DNA of 23,012 nucleotides from JAKORR01 sp964608495 (lineage in GTDB: Bacteria > Armatimonadota > Zipacnadia > Zipacnadales > FEN-943). The stretch's first letter is position 1. Every line of letters starts with the position of its first letter. The position numbers and the translations under genes are program-made. The notes beneath the pieces are model-generated. The model ran no database searches and was not told the DNA's origin. It saw only the letters and a list, made by a program, of their open reading frames with translations. Shown here one piece after another: positions 22,829 through 23,012 of this stretch. The stretch is taken from assembly GCA_964608495.1 (NCBI GenBank), contig CAZSOQ010000070.1, forward strand, positions 1 through 23,012, in the 5' to 3' direction.

Positions 22829-23012
22829 ATGCATAAGGCAGTACTCGTCGCAGTAGCGGTCGCCCTTCTCGCGATCGGCGGTTGTGGCGGCGCGGCTCTG
22901 CTGGCCGAGGCCCTGGGCCTTATCAAGGTCGCAGACCTCGTGCTGGAGCTGAAGGACCGCGTCACCCCCGACGAAGAGGAGACCCTGACCGTCCTGCTCG
23001 ACGGCTACGTCG
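22829..23012 (+). CDS. Putative lipoprotein (C-terminus cut off by window edge)
   Basis: The frame is open for 61 codons to the window edge. The start MHKAVLVAVAVALLAIGGCGG is a lipoprotein signal peptide: a basic residue, a hydrophobic core and a lipobox ending at Cys19 (IGGC). The mature start AALLAEALGLIKVADLVLELKDRV looks helical and is followed by acidic TPDEEETL and LTVLLDGYV. The protein should be lipidated and held in the membrane. I cannot assign a family from the visible part. The gene is divergent from the glycosyltransferase operon, with its own promoter and ribosome site. Confidence 0.7.
   Translation, partial: MHKAVLVAVAVALLAIGGCGGAALLAEALGLIKVADLVLELKDRVTPDEEETLTVLLDGYV

Noticed and set aside
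1..23012. tRNA, rRNA, CRISPR array, insertion sequence, integrase or riboswitch
   Set aside because: I looked on both strands and saw no conserved RNA motifs, regularly spaced repeats, transposase motifs or terminal inverted repeats.

Overview
The window is GC-rich bacterial DNA with tight gene packing, many ATGA/GTGA stop-start overlaps and GTG as well as ATG starts. It has no rRNA, tRNA, CRISPR array, transposase or phage gene, so the host cannot be named firmly. A DUF6785-type membrane protein, a very large secreted GH123/DUF4091-type hydrolase, a five-bladed propeller protein and a zinc-ribbon DUF6159-type protein together resemble uncultured saccharolytic bacteria of the Armatimonadota or Planctomycetota type. 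That placement is inference.

Region 1 (1-6936). A truncated DUF6785-type membrane protein gene runs leftward off the edge. Divergent from it, behind back-to-back promoters, is a six-gene operon read rightward: hisC-type aminotransferase, aroF (DAHP synthase with regulatory domain), tyrA, aroA (class II EPSP synthase), cmk and plsC. It joins entry into the shikimate pathway, chorismate formation and the tyrosine branch to CMP salvage and phospholipid acylation. Overlaps or 4-base gaps link every pair.

Region 2 (7049-9694). A probably exported five-bladed beta-propeller protein of the GH43/GH32/GH130 type reads rightward and converges on a leftward FGGY sugar kinase, with a strong hairpin between them. 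A sugar-use role is likely.

Region 3 (9827-13850, all leftward). A run of closely spaced genes: YihY/BrkB membrane protein, zinc-ribbon DUF6159-type membrane protein, inositol-monophosphatase-family phosphatase, small nitroreductase, an unrecognised 79-88 residue acidic-tailed protein, and a minimal nucleotidyltransferase.

Region 4 (13900-15752, leftward). A two-gene cassette: an OLD/RecF-like AAA ATPase translationally coupled to a DUF4276 (TOPRIM-like) protein. It has its own extended -10 promoter, and the sampled lines of the second gene are lower in GC than the sampled neighbours. This is the best candidate for a poorly described system, probably an anti-phage module similar in logic to PARIS or a split OLD nuclease.

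Region 5 (15875-22687, leftward). An operon of two GT-C-fold membrane glycosyltransferase-like proteins and the 1171-residue secreted GH123/DUF4091-type hydrolase, which carries a carbohydrate-binding module inserted within its barrel. Divergent from this operon, a lipoprotein gene starts at 22829 and runs off the right edge. No gene-free stretch exceeds 300 bases.
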